A stretch of 64,000 bases of DNA. It comes from Eustoma russellianum. Taxonomy: Eukaryota > Streptophyta > Magnoliopsida > Gentianales > Gentianaceae. Positions 1 to 9,401 of this stretch are shown here, one piece after another. Position 1 is the first letter of the stretch. Every line of letters begins with the position of its first letter. A model generated the notes under the pieces. The model searched no databases. It worked only from the letters and a program-made list of their open reading frames with translations, and was not told the origin of the DNA. Location: NCBI GenBank assembly GCA_036186865.1, contig AP025053.1, positions 9,386,031-9,450,030 on the forward strand, read 5' to 3'. The translations under genes and the position numbers were made by a program.

Positions 1-420
1 ATATTGTCGGATAATTATGAGAGAATCCATATCTGATATGGATTTTGAATATCCTGACAGAATCCATATCTAATATGGATTTTGATTGGCATCAACGAAA
101 CCGATTAGGACTCGGTTTTTAATGTCCGTATATGTGTATATATATCTATGCATCTCTCGTACATAGAGACATACGAAAATACACATGAAAAACAACAGAA
201 ACCCTAGAGCCGTTTTTGGAGAAAAGCGAGTTCTCTCAGCCGCGCTGTTCAAGAGCTAGCACTCCGGGCGGAAGCATTCGTGTGGATATCGACAGAGGGT
301 GTTTGTGATTTCGCACCTCTTCCACCTGCGTATTTCGAATCTTTGGAGGTAATTTTTACGTTTCTTTCATTGATTAAACGAACAACATGGATCCTTGGTA
401 GGAAATGGGAGATCAAGTTT
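1..420 (+). other. Possible copia LTR end or plant promoter/leader
   Basis: No coding frame is convincing. The stretch has two near-identical palindromic boxes (AATCCATATC-T-GATATGGATT at 24-44 and a one-mismatch copy at 61-81), a hairpin AAACCGA/TCGGTTT (98-104 and 112-118), a TATA-rich run near 127-150, an AAACCCTAG leader-like motif near 200 and a donor-like GGAGGTAATTT near 345. This layout resembles the R-U5 part of a plant copia LTR or a gene promoter and 5' leader. It stops where LINE-1 similarity begins. The identity is inference; I cannot name the family. Confidence 0.3.
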
Positions 421-479
421 TGTTTTTTCCGCTGCACATTTTGCAGTGATCTTGTCGGATTTCCTAACATATTTACCGT

Positions 480-1239
480 TTGTGGCGTATAGCTAATCAA
501 ACTACCATGATTGGGCAACTGCGAGCCGTAGTGCCATCGTTTGTGACATGGATTATATGGAAAGAATATGCGGCAATACGTTTTGGATCAGAAACCTTTG
601 TCTATGATAGACTGTCTGAAAAGGTACGGCACACTGTCTACACATGGTGCGCAGCAATAAATGAAAAAAAGTTTGCAATTACCATACCACATCGTGGCCC
701 ATGATTTTTCGCCTATATTGCGCACAAAGAGAATTATGATCATACGCTGGGAATTGCCACCTTCAGGAAAACTCAAGCTAAACGTTGATGCAACAGTAGG
801 ACGCTCTCAGGCAGCTGGCGGAGCCATCCTGCGAGGACACCAGGGTCAACTAGTTTCAGCTATTTGCTTTGCACTTCCTATGTACACTCCGTCGCGTGCA
901 GAACTTACGACCCTTACACTAGCTTTGATCTACTACGCAAGGGAATATAATCACATCATCATTGAAACCGATTGCAAATCCCTACTGTCCTTGCTCATGA
1001 ACTCTCAGAGGACTACATGAATATTAGCGGAAGATATTCGTCGCACAACTACGTTCTTATCTCTTAACCAATCCACCATTCAATATTGTCCAAGGGAAGC
1101 GAGTACTGCTGCTCATTTATTGGCGCGACATGGTTATAGAGCAGCTGGCTTTCAATGTTATCAGGCTCTTCAGGATCTCCCTGCTGAGGTTCGAGGTGCA
1201 ATACACTTGGACCTGCTACTGCCAGCTCTCTGTCGTTGA
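480..1239 (+). pseudogene. LINE-1 ORF2 C-terminal remnant with RNase H
   Basis: The frame reads a linker (IWKEYAAIRFG) followed by a plant LINE RNase H domain: WELPPSGKLKLNVDA with the first catalytic Asp, then a GGAILR turn, AELTTL with the Glu, ETDCKSLL with the second Asp, and a final REASTAAHLLARHG segment. The domain would degrade RNA in the RNA/DNA hybrid during retrotransposition. An in-frame TGA (1018-1020) breaks it, and a frame change lies near 700 between the linker and RNase H. After the TGA the same frame stays open to the natural stop at 1237-1239. No reverse transcriptase is left, so the copy is dead. Confidence 0.85.
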
Positions 1240-1275
1240 TGAAGTCTCACAAGATGTTGGCGATCGTGTTTTTCT

Positions 1276-1306
1276 GTTGCCTGTGTTTCCATTTAACACA
1301 GGCAAC
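1276..1306 (+). other. Hairpin just after the LINE-1 ORF2 stop
   Basis: Perfect 12-bp inverted repeat, GTTGCCTGTGTT (1276-1287) with AACACAGGCAAC (1295-1306), 7-nt loop, starting 37 nt after the ORF2 stop. LINE-2 and LINE-3 have a hairpin at the same place with the same outer pairs but different inner pairs. Confidence 0.7.
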
Positions 1307-1376
1307 CTTGGTGCGTCGTTTATTTCATCATTGTTTTTTCATCACATTAGCTTACGAGAACTGCATTGCATTCTTG

Positions 1377-1411
1377 ATGTCGTCTTGGTTCTTTTTGAAT
1401 CAAGGCGACAT
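1377..1411 (+). other. Second long hairpin in the LINE-1 3' UTR
   Basis: A 15-bp stem (1377-1391 with 1397-1411) made of 13 Watson-Crick and 2 G-U pairs around a TTTTT loop. The G-U pairs fit an RNA structure better than a DNA palindrome. It is followed by TGGGTATG, a motif that also follows the first hairpin in the LINE-2 3' UTR. Confidence 0.6.
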
Positions 1412-1882
1412 GGGTATGTGCTTTTTAAGGCAAATTATTTTTTTGTGCCTTCTTTATACGCTACTTACATCTACTCTCATGTTTGATACTGAGGTGCGCT
1501 GGACTGAATTATATGCTTGGGATCCATTCTCTGCATCATTGAACGAGTTGAACGAATTGATCTGCGTTATATGCGTTGGAGTGACCTGAAGTATATGCGC
1601 CGGACTTGATTACTCTGCCTTCCAGTGGCATCCTACTGTACTTTGGATGAAATTCTCACTTTTGCTACATCATCATCTCAAATGGAGCAGCCTTCTGCCT
1701 CGACTGCACCACGGTGGCAAACTTGGCTTGATCTGCTGGAATTACTTTATCATCAACCCATGGTCAACTAGATCTACCGTATCTTCCTCGACACATAGAG
1801 ATTGAAGTTCATATAAGTTCACAATTTCATCTTCAGCTGTATTATTTCATCGGTCCAAGCATATAAATATGCATGCTTTTTC

Positions 1883-1926
1883 CTTTGCCAAGGTTTTATC
1901 CACAAGGGTGGTTTTACTTGGCAAGG
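1883..1926 (+). other. Conserved 3' UTR hairpin (CCAAG/CTTGG) of LINE-1
   Basis: Outer stem 1883-1892 with 1917-1926, containing TTGCCAAG/CTTGGCAA, plus a nested hairpin CCAC-AAGG-GTGG at 1900-1911. LINE-2 (18823-18867) and LINE-3 (36019-36062) carry the same structure; LINE-3 has a compensatory change in the stem. Confidence 0.75.
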
Positions 1927-2072
1927 TTTTAATGCGACATATCATATTTGATTGGAGGTTGAAACTCATTAGCTCACTTCATTATCTCTTTTCTTATGCT
2001 GACTTATTGTAATATGGTTTCCCTCACACCAAAAGTGAGGATTTCTCAATAATATATAGTCTTTCTAAAATA

Positions 2073-2125
2073 TACATATATATATATATATACATATATA
2101 TATATGTATATATAAATATATATAA
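2073..2125. repeat. (TA)n-rich LINE tail / microsatellite
   Basis: Imperfect TATACATATATA repeats directly after the LINE-1 terminal hairpin. LINE-3 also ends in a TA-rich tail (36222-36242), so the run may have begun as a LINE tail. AT-rich sequence without a gene continues to about 2200. Confidence 0.7.
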
Positions 2126-2199
2126 ATGATATGGAAAATATTACTTTATATATTTGGAAAGAAAACCATTCAAATATATATATTCATAGGCGTCCAACA

Positions 2200-3049
2200 C
2201 TCTTTATGTAATTTCAAATCATATATATATAAAGGTGTACGGTTATTGGTGGTGGGCAGAATTTCCATTTGACTATAAACACACTTACTACAGCTTTATA
2301 TATATTAATATGCCACCAATTTTCATAATTATAAAGTTTCGGCCATGCCTGAAACTGAGATTCCAAACTCACGCCTATATATTTAAATCGGCACACACGA
2401 TCATGTATGTATATATATATAAACTCACATATAATTCAACCAACTATGCAACCAAATATTATTCATGCAGTTTTTCATTTTATCACGTAAAAATCCATTC
2501 TTTTAAATTCTTTTCCGATCGTACAAACAACACTATCGCACACACAAATATACTCGATCATACAACATCAAAAGTATGAATTTATATATAAAAGAAAAAT
2601 GAAAATCAAACAAAATAAAATAAAAATCAACACATGTATGATTCACACACGAGGTGCGGGCAATCCAAGAAGAGGAGAAGGTAACCTACCTCTTAAACAA
2701 ATATTTGCTAATCGGAAGGTTGAATTCGGTGTTGTTTTGCTGGACTTCCTCTTTTTCCCTTCTCTCTTTCTTCCTATGCTTCACGCATGATTTTTTTCTT
2801 TACTGATGGAGTCGACAGTTTTTCTTTATGGGGAAAGGAAGGAGAAGTCGTTTATAATACTGAAGGAAGATGCGTTAGAAAGATTGGAGAATTTAGGATG
2901 GTTAGGATTTGATTTAAACAAATCTAAATTTAAACTCAAAATTTGAATTTATCTACTATCAAAATTATCTCCTCCCATCCTTATCCTTTAATCATGTCAA
3001 CCACACACTATCTTTTATTTTTTTTAATTTCTTTTTTACGGGTTCCAAC
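2200..3049 (-). other. Degenerate LTR-like fragment, minus orientation
   Basis: No gene seen. A run of about 28 bases near 2426-2455 (ACATATAATTCAACCAAC and following) matches the solo LTR near 40475-40505, and the order of neighbouring motifs is similar. Read on the minus strand, the right end at 3049 starts TGTTGGAACCCG, comparable with TGTTACGTCCCG of the solo LTR. I infer a truncated, diverged LTR of the long-LTR gypsy group. Its left boundary may have been lost at LINE-1. Confidence 0.35.
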
Positions 3050-3395
3050 ATGTTCATCATAGATTTCCACGATGAGGTTAATCTAGAAAAATTTGCACGT
3101 GTGTTGAATATGTTTTATGTGGACTCCAGAAGAAACCCACCAGTGTTTTAAAGCAATTTCTCAACCTCAAAAATCTTTTTGATTACTAGTAATTTTTAAT
3201 CGACCCTCGACCTCACAAAGTGCACAATGTGTTAGCGAATACAGGCCTGTACAAAGCTGGTAGGATCATTATTAACCCGCCAATAACGTTTCGTTTCTGA
3301 ATATCACGCTTAATTTTTATATCGCGATTGAACAAGAAAAATGTGAAGTTATATAAAGTGGATTTGGTTGTCGCGTCTAGAATATTTACTTAATT
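3050..3395. other. No gene recognised
   Basis: AT-rich sequence without a supported gene or repeat. It lies just downstream of the copia-1 C-terminal frame (minus strand) and may hold the rest of that element's 3' region. I could not recognise a copia LTR in it. Confidence 0.3.
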
Positions 3396-3633
3396 TCATG
3401 CGTAGTATAACTTCAAGTCGTAGTGAAATATATCATTTCGGCCATTATTAGTTCGTACATAACCTTTTTGCCCTTGCTCGAAAGTTTTGTCACTGATTGA
3501 ACTACCATTGGTGTTAAGAATTTTGGCAGAACTAGCTGGTAATGGCAATTCGGCATGGTACCGGCCGATACTTTTCAATAGGTGAAGAATTTTGGGTGGA
3601 AACAAAACTTTGGATTGATAATGTTGTCGGACA
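3396..3633 (-). pseudogene. copia-1 polyprotein, C-terminal end (piece 1 of 5)
   Basis: When Tat-1 and one GGACA copy are removed, the copia RNase H tail (IEIDCHFV, at 14784 upward) reads straight into this stretch as CHFVRQHY. It then stays open for about 75 codons to a stop at 3396. DCHFVR is the conserved copia motif at the end of RNase H. The residues beyond it are diverged, and the usual QLADxFTK block is not recognisable. The support is frame continuity plus the matching TSD, not strong similarity of the tail. Confidence 0.6.
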
Positions 3634-4532
3634 TGATGATGTCAGATTTATCACCAAGTATTAAGTGTGATGTGGTGGGTTATGTCGTTAATTCTCCGTC
3701 AGTTGTCTGTAGTTGGCAGTTGGCCGACCTGCACAAAAGAACGAGGTCAGAGGACCCGGGATCTATGGCCCCGGGTAATACCCTCCGACGGTCAAGTCAG
3801 TTGAGGCCATTTTTGGAGAGGTTTATATACTGTATGAAAGTTTTTAGTAAAGGTTTTCTGGTAACCTGTGATTTTTCACCGCCAAGAAGATGGGTCTCAG
3901 GTGTAATTTGTGAATTGTCACTTGTCTTTCTCTCTCCTGCTTCTCTGCCTTTTATATGGCGGCTCAGGCCAATGCATAGGCAGAGCCCGGAAATCGTGAC
4001 AGGCAAGGAGGTCATAAGGATGACTCCTGCTCTTGCATTCACGCCACGTGGCTCGGTACTGAGCTGAGTAAGCTAGTTTGGGACACCTGGCTGGGAGTTT
4101 CACCTGGTTGAATTACCTAGGGTAAACTCCTAGAACCGAGGTCAAGTCCTCTAGAAGTACTCTGAGGTGCCCGAGACGAATTTAGATATGGGGTTGGCCT
4201 GCCGAGGTGTAGGTGACCGACTTCAAGGAGGTAGGTGGGCCTTTTATCATGTCCGCAGCTGACGTCACAAGTGTGGTCCGAGATCATCGAGTAAAATGGA
4301 ACTGTGGCTGAATACAGCCCTATGGCCGAGATGAAGATGGAGGCCGAGATGTGGCCTTTAGGCCGAGATGGCCTTTAGACCGGGATGGCATTGTAGCCGC
4401 TTGGCCGAGATGAATTGTTTGTCCACATATGAGCTGGTCAAACCGTGGGCCGACCCGCGGGACTTAGCATTTTTTACGCCTATATCCAATCGTTAACCGT
4501 TATTGACTAACGGGGGTATTTTTGGCTCATCA
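3634..4532 (-). repeat. Tat-1 3' LTR (left end)
   Basis: Matches 13863-14778. It begins TGATGATGTCAG and ends GGCTCATCA. It is rich in GGCCGAGATG units near 4320-4400. It lacks about 17 bp present in the other LTR near 14560. Confidence 0.95.
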
Positions 4533-4546
4533 CTTGCCCCCCAGAT
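4533..4546 (-). other. Tat-1 polypurine tract
   Basis: On the minus strand the sequence CTGGGGGGCAAG sits directly upstream of the 3' LTR. Tat-2 (CTGGAGGCAAA) and Tat-3 (CTGAGGGCAAA) have the equivalent tract in the same place. It primes plus-strand DNA synthesis. Confidence 0.85.
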
Positions 4547-4617
4547 TAGTCTGGCCGAGCTGACCTGAGAGGGCAGGCTAATCTGTTCAGATTTTTCCCA
4601 TGTCGTCCTTCCTTTGA

Positions 4618-4905
4618 TGACGTGTCAACTTCTGATTAGGCCGCTCAGCGTACTTATTAGATGCATAGAGTACGAAGCATTTATGGCGGTTTTGGCTGAA
4701 CTGATTAAACGAATCTGACCAGATTCATAAGTACATCGTCTTTTCTGGCACGCGTTCATTTTCGATTGGTTCGTTCTGCGCATTTACTGTTTGCGTGGAG
4801 CACGAAGCGTCAGTTGCGCAGCTTTTGGGATTTGGCCATTTCAGGAATCGAGGGCAATTAATTTCGAGATGACCTTTGGGCTGCCGAGATGGAGCCTTAT
4901 AAATA
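4618..4905 (+). promoter_or_regulatory. Promoter-like region of the Tat-1 antisense gene
   Basis: Contains TGACGTGTCA (4618-4627), an ACGT-core element of the kind bound by bZIP factors, and a canonical plant TATA box TATAAATA (4898-4905), 167 bases before the ATG at 5072. Both lie outside the LTR and point away from it. The same pair occurs before the extra gene in Tat-2 and Tat-3. Confidence 0.65.
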
Positions 4906-5071
4906 GGTTTTCTGCTGGTCATTTTTTTCTCTTTATTTACTTTCGCTTCTTTACTCCAGCATTCTACTTTCTTCTCCGGCGATTCCTCCTGATTCCGGCA
5001 GTTTCAGCCTTCGTCCAGCCTCCTTCCTTTCCTTTAAGTTTTCTGTAAGTTTTCTCCTTCATTCTTTCATT

Positions 5072-7447
5072 ATGTCTTCTCCTTCCCGCGATTCCCAAAA
5101 TCTCACGGAGGGTGGTTCTTACACCGCCGGTGGTGGAGTGACCATCAGTTCTTCATCTCCGTCAGGCAGGTCTGCCTATGCCGATGATCTTCCCATCGGC
5201 AGTTTGCGTCGAACCACCGGTGACTCTGCACAATCCAGTAGAGCCCTCACCGTAATCAGCTCTTCGCCGGAGCAAGCAGGGACTGCTTCTGCTCCGGCGT
5301 CTGTAAATCCTCTGGCCCCATTGAGGGGCCCCTCCCACTTTTCTGGAGTCATTGAAAGAGGTCGGCCATCCCCCCTTGTCCAGAAAACTTCTTCTACTCT
5401 GACTGAGGCCGACCTGAACAGAATATGTAAATCTTATAAAATTGACAAAAACCGCTTTGGCCCAATCCTTCCTTTGTCAGGTCAGACTGCTTATGATCCC
5501 CCTAGGGATTATGAAGCAGTCTACGAAGACTATTTTAAATCTGGCTTCAATCTTCCTGTGCCTGAGCCAGTTGTCCGTATCATGCGGGCTTACGGGCTCA
5601 GGCTTCCTCAAATTCAACCAAATGGCCTTAAGCTTATCTTTGTTATATTGTTCCTCTTAGAATAATTGAGTTTCCTTTCAGTGCCACTATTTTTCGAGCC
5701 CTTTTTTCATGTCGGACCTCGCATAGATGGTATTATTTCAGCAAGCGAGCGTCTAGCATAGATTTTCCTTTTGCTGTTAATATTCCCTCTTCCAACAAAA
5801 GATGGAAGGGAAAATTCTTTTACGTCAAAAAATCTGAGCTGCCGAGCGGGAACATCTGGAAGTCTGGCAGAGCTGACAATATGAGGCCGAGCCAAGACTA
5901 CTGTGATGAAGCAGACAGAATTCGGTCAGCTCCCATGGTCATAGACTGGCAAAAAGTTGATTCTGAGATCTGGATAGCTGCTGACATAGCTCATTCGGCT
6001 CAGGGTGACAAATATTTACCTCTCTCTCCGGACCAGTTAACCCTTATCCGAGGTGGATATTGCTCTTTTTTCTTCTCAGACATTTTTCCTTCTTCAGTGT
6101 CTAACTATTTGACTCTTGATGCAGGTGCAATGGCTGGTCCTTCCACTCGAGCTGACTTAATGGCTGAGGCCCAAGCCAGGAAGAGGCTTCGGAGGGAAAG
6201 GAGGTTGGCCACCCTTGGTTCTGGGGGAGCTTCCACCTCTGCTCTGCCCCCCGTTTCAAGTGCTGCTCCTGCTGAGCCCGAGCCAGCGGAGCCTGTATCA
6301 GGTATGCTTTTCCTTCAAATGTAAAAATTCTCCAAATGTTAACACTTGTTTGGATTCTGATCTGTTTTACTTCTTTGCAGCTCTGCCCATTGTAGTGATG
6401 GATGATGAGCCTGAGGTCGAGGCCCAGCCTCAGGCTCCTGCTGATTCGGAAGTTCCAGCAGGGGCTGGTGAAGGTTTCTGCCCTCGCCCCAGGAAAAGGC
6501 AAAGGGGTGAGGGTTCCAGTAGTCGTGATCCGGGGCCATCTCAGCCCCCGGAGATGATCACTGCTGAGCCGGCTGAGGAGAACCTGCCTCAGCCGGTTGA
6601 AGTTCATGACCCAATTCTGATTGGGTTTTCAGAAGGAGATTCAGCTTTTGAGCCTGCCATAGCGGAGAAGCTGAATAAGGTGGCAGTCCTGCCTTTGGAC
6701 CATAAGAAGTTCAGGGCAACTGCTTGAGGCGAGCTGACAAACGCCTTCCAGTCTAACATTGCTTTGGTAAGTAAGATTTTCTTTGAGTGCCTTGTTCATT
6801 TTTTATCACTCAACTTTTTCTAACTCTGCCTTTGCAGGTCCGAGCTCAAGAGTTGGAGATCCTGACTCGCAGTAAAGAGTTTCTTGGGGAACTCGAAAAC
6901 AAGAATAAACAACTGGAAGAAGCTGAGCAAAAGAGAACTGAGCTGACCCAAGAAATCACCGACCTGCGAGCTGGGAACAAACAATTCCAGCAAAGGGCCG
7001 AAGAAGGTGAGATGAGGCTGGCCACCTCCAACTCTAAGGTGGATGAGTTGGAGAACAAAGTGGCTGATCTGGAGTTGGCCTCCACTCAATCTCTAAATGA
7101 GATTGAGTACTTGAAGAAACAAATGGCTGAGATGACGCAGAAGAGCCAGGCTGATGGAAAGATGATTAGCTTACTGCAGCATCAGTTGACCGAGGCTGAG
7201 ATCAAGACAATCGTGGACTTCAGGAAGTCCAAGTTTTTGAAGAAAATATGATTCTTCTGCAAGGCTCAGCTATGGAGGTCGGCCAGAGAAGAGCCATTGA
7301 TGTCTGCTCAACTGTGTATCCGGATCTTAACAAAGAGGATCCCCGCCTAGTTGAGCTATACAACCCTTTGCTGCTCAAGATTTCGAAGAACAATTCCAGA
7401 AATTTGTGGACGGAGCAGACTTGAGGGATGAAGATCAAGATGACTAG
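5072..7447 (+). pseudogene. Tat-1 antisense extra gene (PF04195-like domain plus coiled coil)
   Basis: Runs opposite to gag-pol. Exon 1 (5072-6052) has a low-complexity Ser/Gly-rich start and then a domain matching my memory of Pfam PF04195 (putative gypsy-type transposon): the key stretch is SGFNLPVPEPVVRIMRAYGL then LPQIQPNGLK, followed in a shifted frame by WYYFSK and WKGKFFYVKK. Introns by GT-AG signals: 6053-6124, 6302-6380 and 6767-6837. Exon 2 is Ala/Arg-rich, exon 3 acidic, exon 4 (6838-7447) a long heptad-rich coiled coil. Damage: a frameshift near 5650, a nonsense TGA at 6724-6726 where Tat-2 has TGG, and a frameshift near 7250. The ATG at 5072 is chosen because Tat-2 starts the same way (MSxSPSRDSQN). 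Function unknown; the coiled coil suggests self-association or binding to another protein. Confidence 0.75.
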
Positions 7448-7996
7448 GCTTATGATCCTTTTTGTTTATCTTTAGTTTGAGCAGACATCAATTTGTACTC
7501 CAATTCTCCATTAATGAAAATTTTTTTTCTGGCTCAATTGTCTCTTCTATCTTTAGCACTTTTATCAAGTTTATTTTTCAATATTATTGCTGCTGATTTT
7601 TCATGTCAGTCTTAGCAAACTTGATCAACTCCATTGAAAATAAACTAAGTCTTCAAGTCATAGAATAAACCTGTTGTTTGGGCTGAGCTAACTCATGAAT
7701 AAACTTGAGATAAATGCCTGTTTAGATCAAGCTCTGACTTGGACTATAGTTGTGCTTCCAACTCTTAAGTGTGTAATATTGCTTTTCAACGCAACTTTAA
7801 CTAGTCGGGCTAAATCAGATAAGACATGTGCACCTTGTTTGATTTCACTTCGGCCTTCTTATTTTAAGAGGATTTATGAGGCTTGTTTGTACAAGTCTTC
7901 TCTTTAATGAACTTTCACCTCAGGCGTGCTGAGGTTTTTGTAAGTCATTCTTTGGACTTTTACCTCGGACCGAGATCTTGTTTTTCCCTTTAGTAG
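7448..7996. other. Tat-1 spacer between extra gene and repeat array
   Basis: No gene. It holds the likely 3' UTR of the antisense gene (AATAAA-like signal near 7640) and AT-rich sequence. A short open stretch at 7695-7907 has no recognisable domain and no counterpart in Tat-2 or Tat-3. Confidence 0.5.
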
Positions 7997-8300
7997 GCCG
8001 GTGCCTCGGACTTGCGGAGGTCTTATTCTCCCTTTGGCGGGTTTTTGCCCCGGACCTGCCGAGGTCTTGATGTACCCTTTAGCGGGCATTTGCCTCGGAC
8101 CTGCCAAGGTCTTGATGTACCCTTTAACAGGCATTTGCCTCGGACCTGCCGAGGTCTTGATGTACCCTTTAGCGGGCATTTGCCTCGGACCTGCCGAGGT
8201 CTTGATGTACCCTTTAGCGGGCATTTGCCTCGGACCTGCCGAGGTCTTGATGTACCCTTTAGCAGGCATTTGCCTCGGACCTGCCGAGGTCTTATATGAG
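7997..8300. repeat. 45-bp tandem repeat array in Tat-1
   Basis: About six and a half copies of a 45-bp unit. Each unit carries a palindrome CCTCGG-ACCTG-CCGAGG (6-bp arms). The unit length is a multiple of three and lacks stops, so long frames stay open on both strands (15-residue periods), which is a by-product of the repeat. The array lies between the end of pol (8406) and the antisense gene. Confidence 0.95.
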
Positions 8301-8405
8301 CCTTCCATGGTGCTCGAAGTCTGCTTGGACACTTGATTCAGTACTGGACTCTTGATAGATGCTTTCAAAAATTTGGATTGATATACAAAGTAGTTACAAT
8401 TTACA

Positions 8406-9401
8406 TCATTGATGCAGAAGTCTGAGATGAGAAGTGTGCCAAGTTCGTGGAAGAGTTCGTCCCTCTAAAGTCTGTAACTTGTAGGCTCCCGCTGGAAATA
8501 CTTCAACTATTCAGTAAGGACCCTCCCACTTAGGATTAAAAGTTCCCGCCGAGACCGCATGGCTGACTTCATTGTTGCGCATCACCAGATCTCCCACTCG
8601 AAAAGATCTCGATCGTACCAGAGAATTGTAATATTGGGAAATCAAGTTTTTATATTGAGCCATGCGGATGTGAGCTCGGTCTCTTTTCTGCTCGAGTTCA
8701 TCCAAGTTTAACCGTAGTTCTTGGTCATTATCAGAAGCAGAGTAATAATCCACCCGAGTTGAGGTAGAGCCGATCTCCGCAGGAATAATGGCTTCTGTGC
8801 CATACACTAATAAAAAAGGCGTTTCCTTTGTTGAGGTAGATGGACTAGTCCGGTAGGCTCATAAGACGCTGGGTAATTCTTCCACCCAACTAGTGCCAGC
8901 TTTGTCCAGGCGCTTTTTGAGACCATCCTTGATGATCCTATTGGCAAGCTCTACTTGACCATTTGACTGGGGATGAGCTACTGAGGTGAAGCGCTGCTTG
9001 ATGTGCAAATCAAGACACCTACTCTTCACCGGATCCTCGGCGAATTGCCTGCCATTGTCTGAGATCAGGACTTGGGGTAGGCCAAATCGACAGATGATAT
9101 TCTTCCATAAGAACTTCTTGACTTGGGCCCCAGTTATAGTGGTTAATGGCTCATCTATCCATTTGGTGAAGTAGTCAATCGTGACTAGCAGAAATCTAAC
9201 TGAGCCGGGAGCTCGAGGCAAAGGCCCCACTAAGTCCATACCCCGTTGCACAAACGGCCAAGGACTTGAAATGCTGGTCAACTCATGGCTCGGCAAATGA
9301 GAGGTCGGGGCATGAACTTGACAGGATGGGCATTTTTTAACCAACTCTTCTGCGTTTGCGAATAGTGGGCCAATAATAACTTGCTAGATAGCACTTGCGG
9401 G
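8406..9401 (-). pseudogene. Tat-1 integrase
   Basis: Catalytic core with the DDE pattern: first Asp in GMDLVGPLPRA, second in LISDNGRQF, Glu in NGQVELANR. The C-terminal part has the QYYNSLVRSRSFRVGDLV and FNPKWEGPY blocks and ends with HLRLLHQ before a stop at 8406. It would insert the cDNA into the genome; the 5-bp duplication fits. In-frame stops at about 8856 and 8508 and a damaged zinc-finger region near 9350-9420 make it non-functional. Confidence 0.9.

Larger units (their letters stand above)
420..2070 (+). mobile_element. LINE-1: 5'-truncated plant L1-type LINE
   Basis: This is a 3' fragment of a non-LTR retrotransposon. It holds only the end of ORF2 (region after the zinc knuckle, then RNase H) and a full 3' UTR of about 830 bases. 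Homology to LINE-3 is clear from about position 490 (shared residues VVPxFVxWxIxKEY); the exact 5' truncation point near 420 is uncertain. The 3' UTR shares a hairpin with LINE-2 and LINE-3 (1883-1926) and a terminal inverted repeat CCTCAC/GTGAGG (2022-2040), then runs into a TA-rich tail. I did not find a target site duplication. Confidence 0.85.

Noticed and set aside
3797..4103. Small minus-strand frames in the Tat-1 LTR, repeated at 14074-14331
   Set aside because: They occur twice only because the LTRs are copies; the frame differs at the ends and has no homologue in other Tat LTRs.
8001..8336. Possible CRISPR-like array at the 45-bp repeats
   Set aside because: Units are directly adjacent with no unique spacers, and the DNA is plant.
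7904..8368. Repetitive proteins on both strands over the 45-bp array
   Set aside because: The repeat period is a multiple of three and lacks stops, so frames open automatically on either strand. No start context or conserved flanks.
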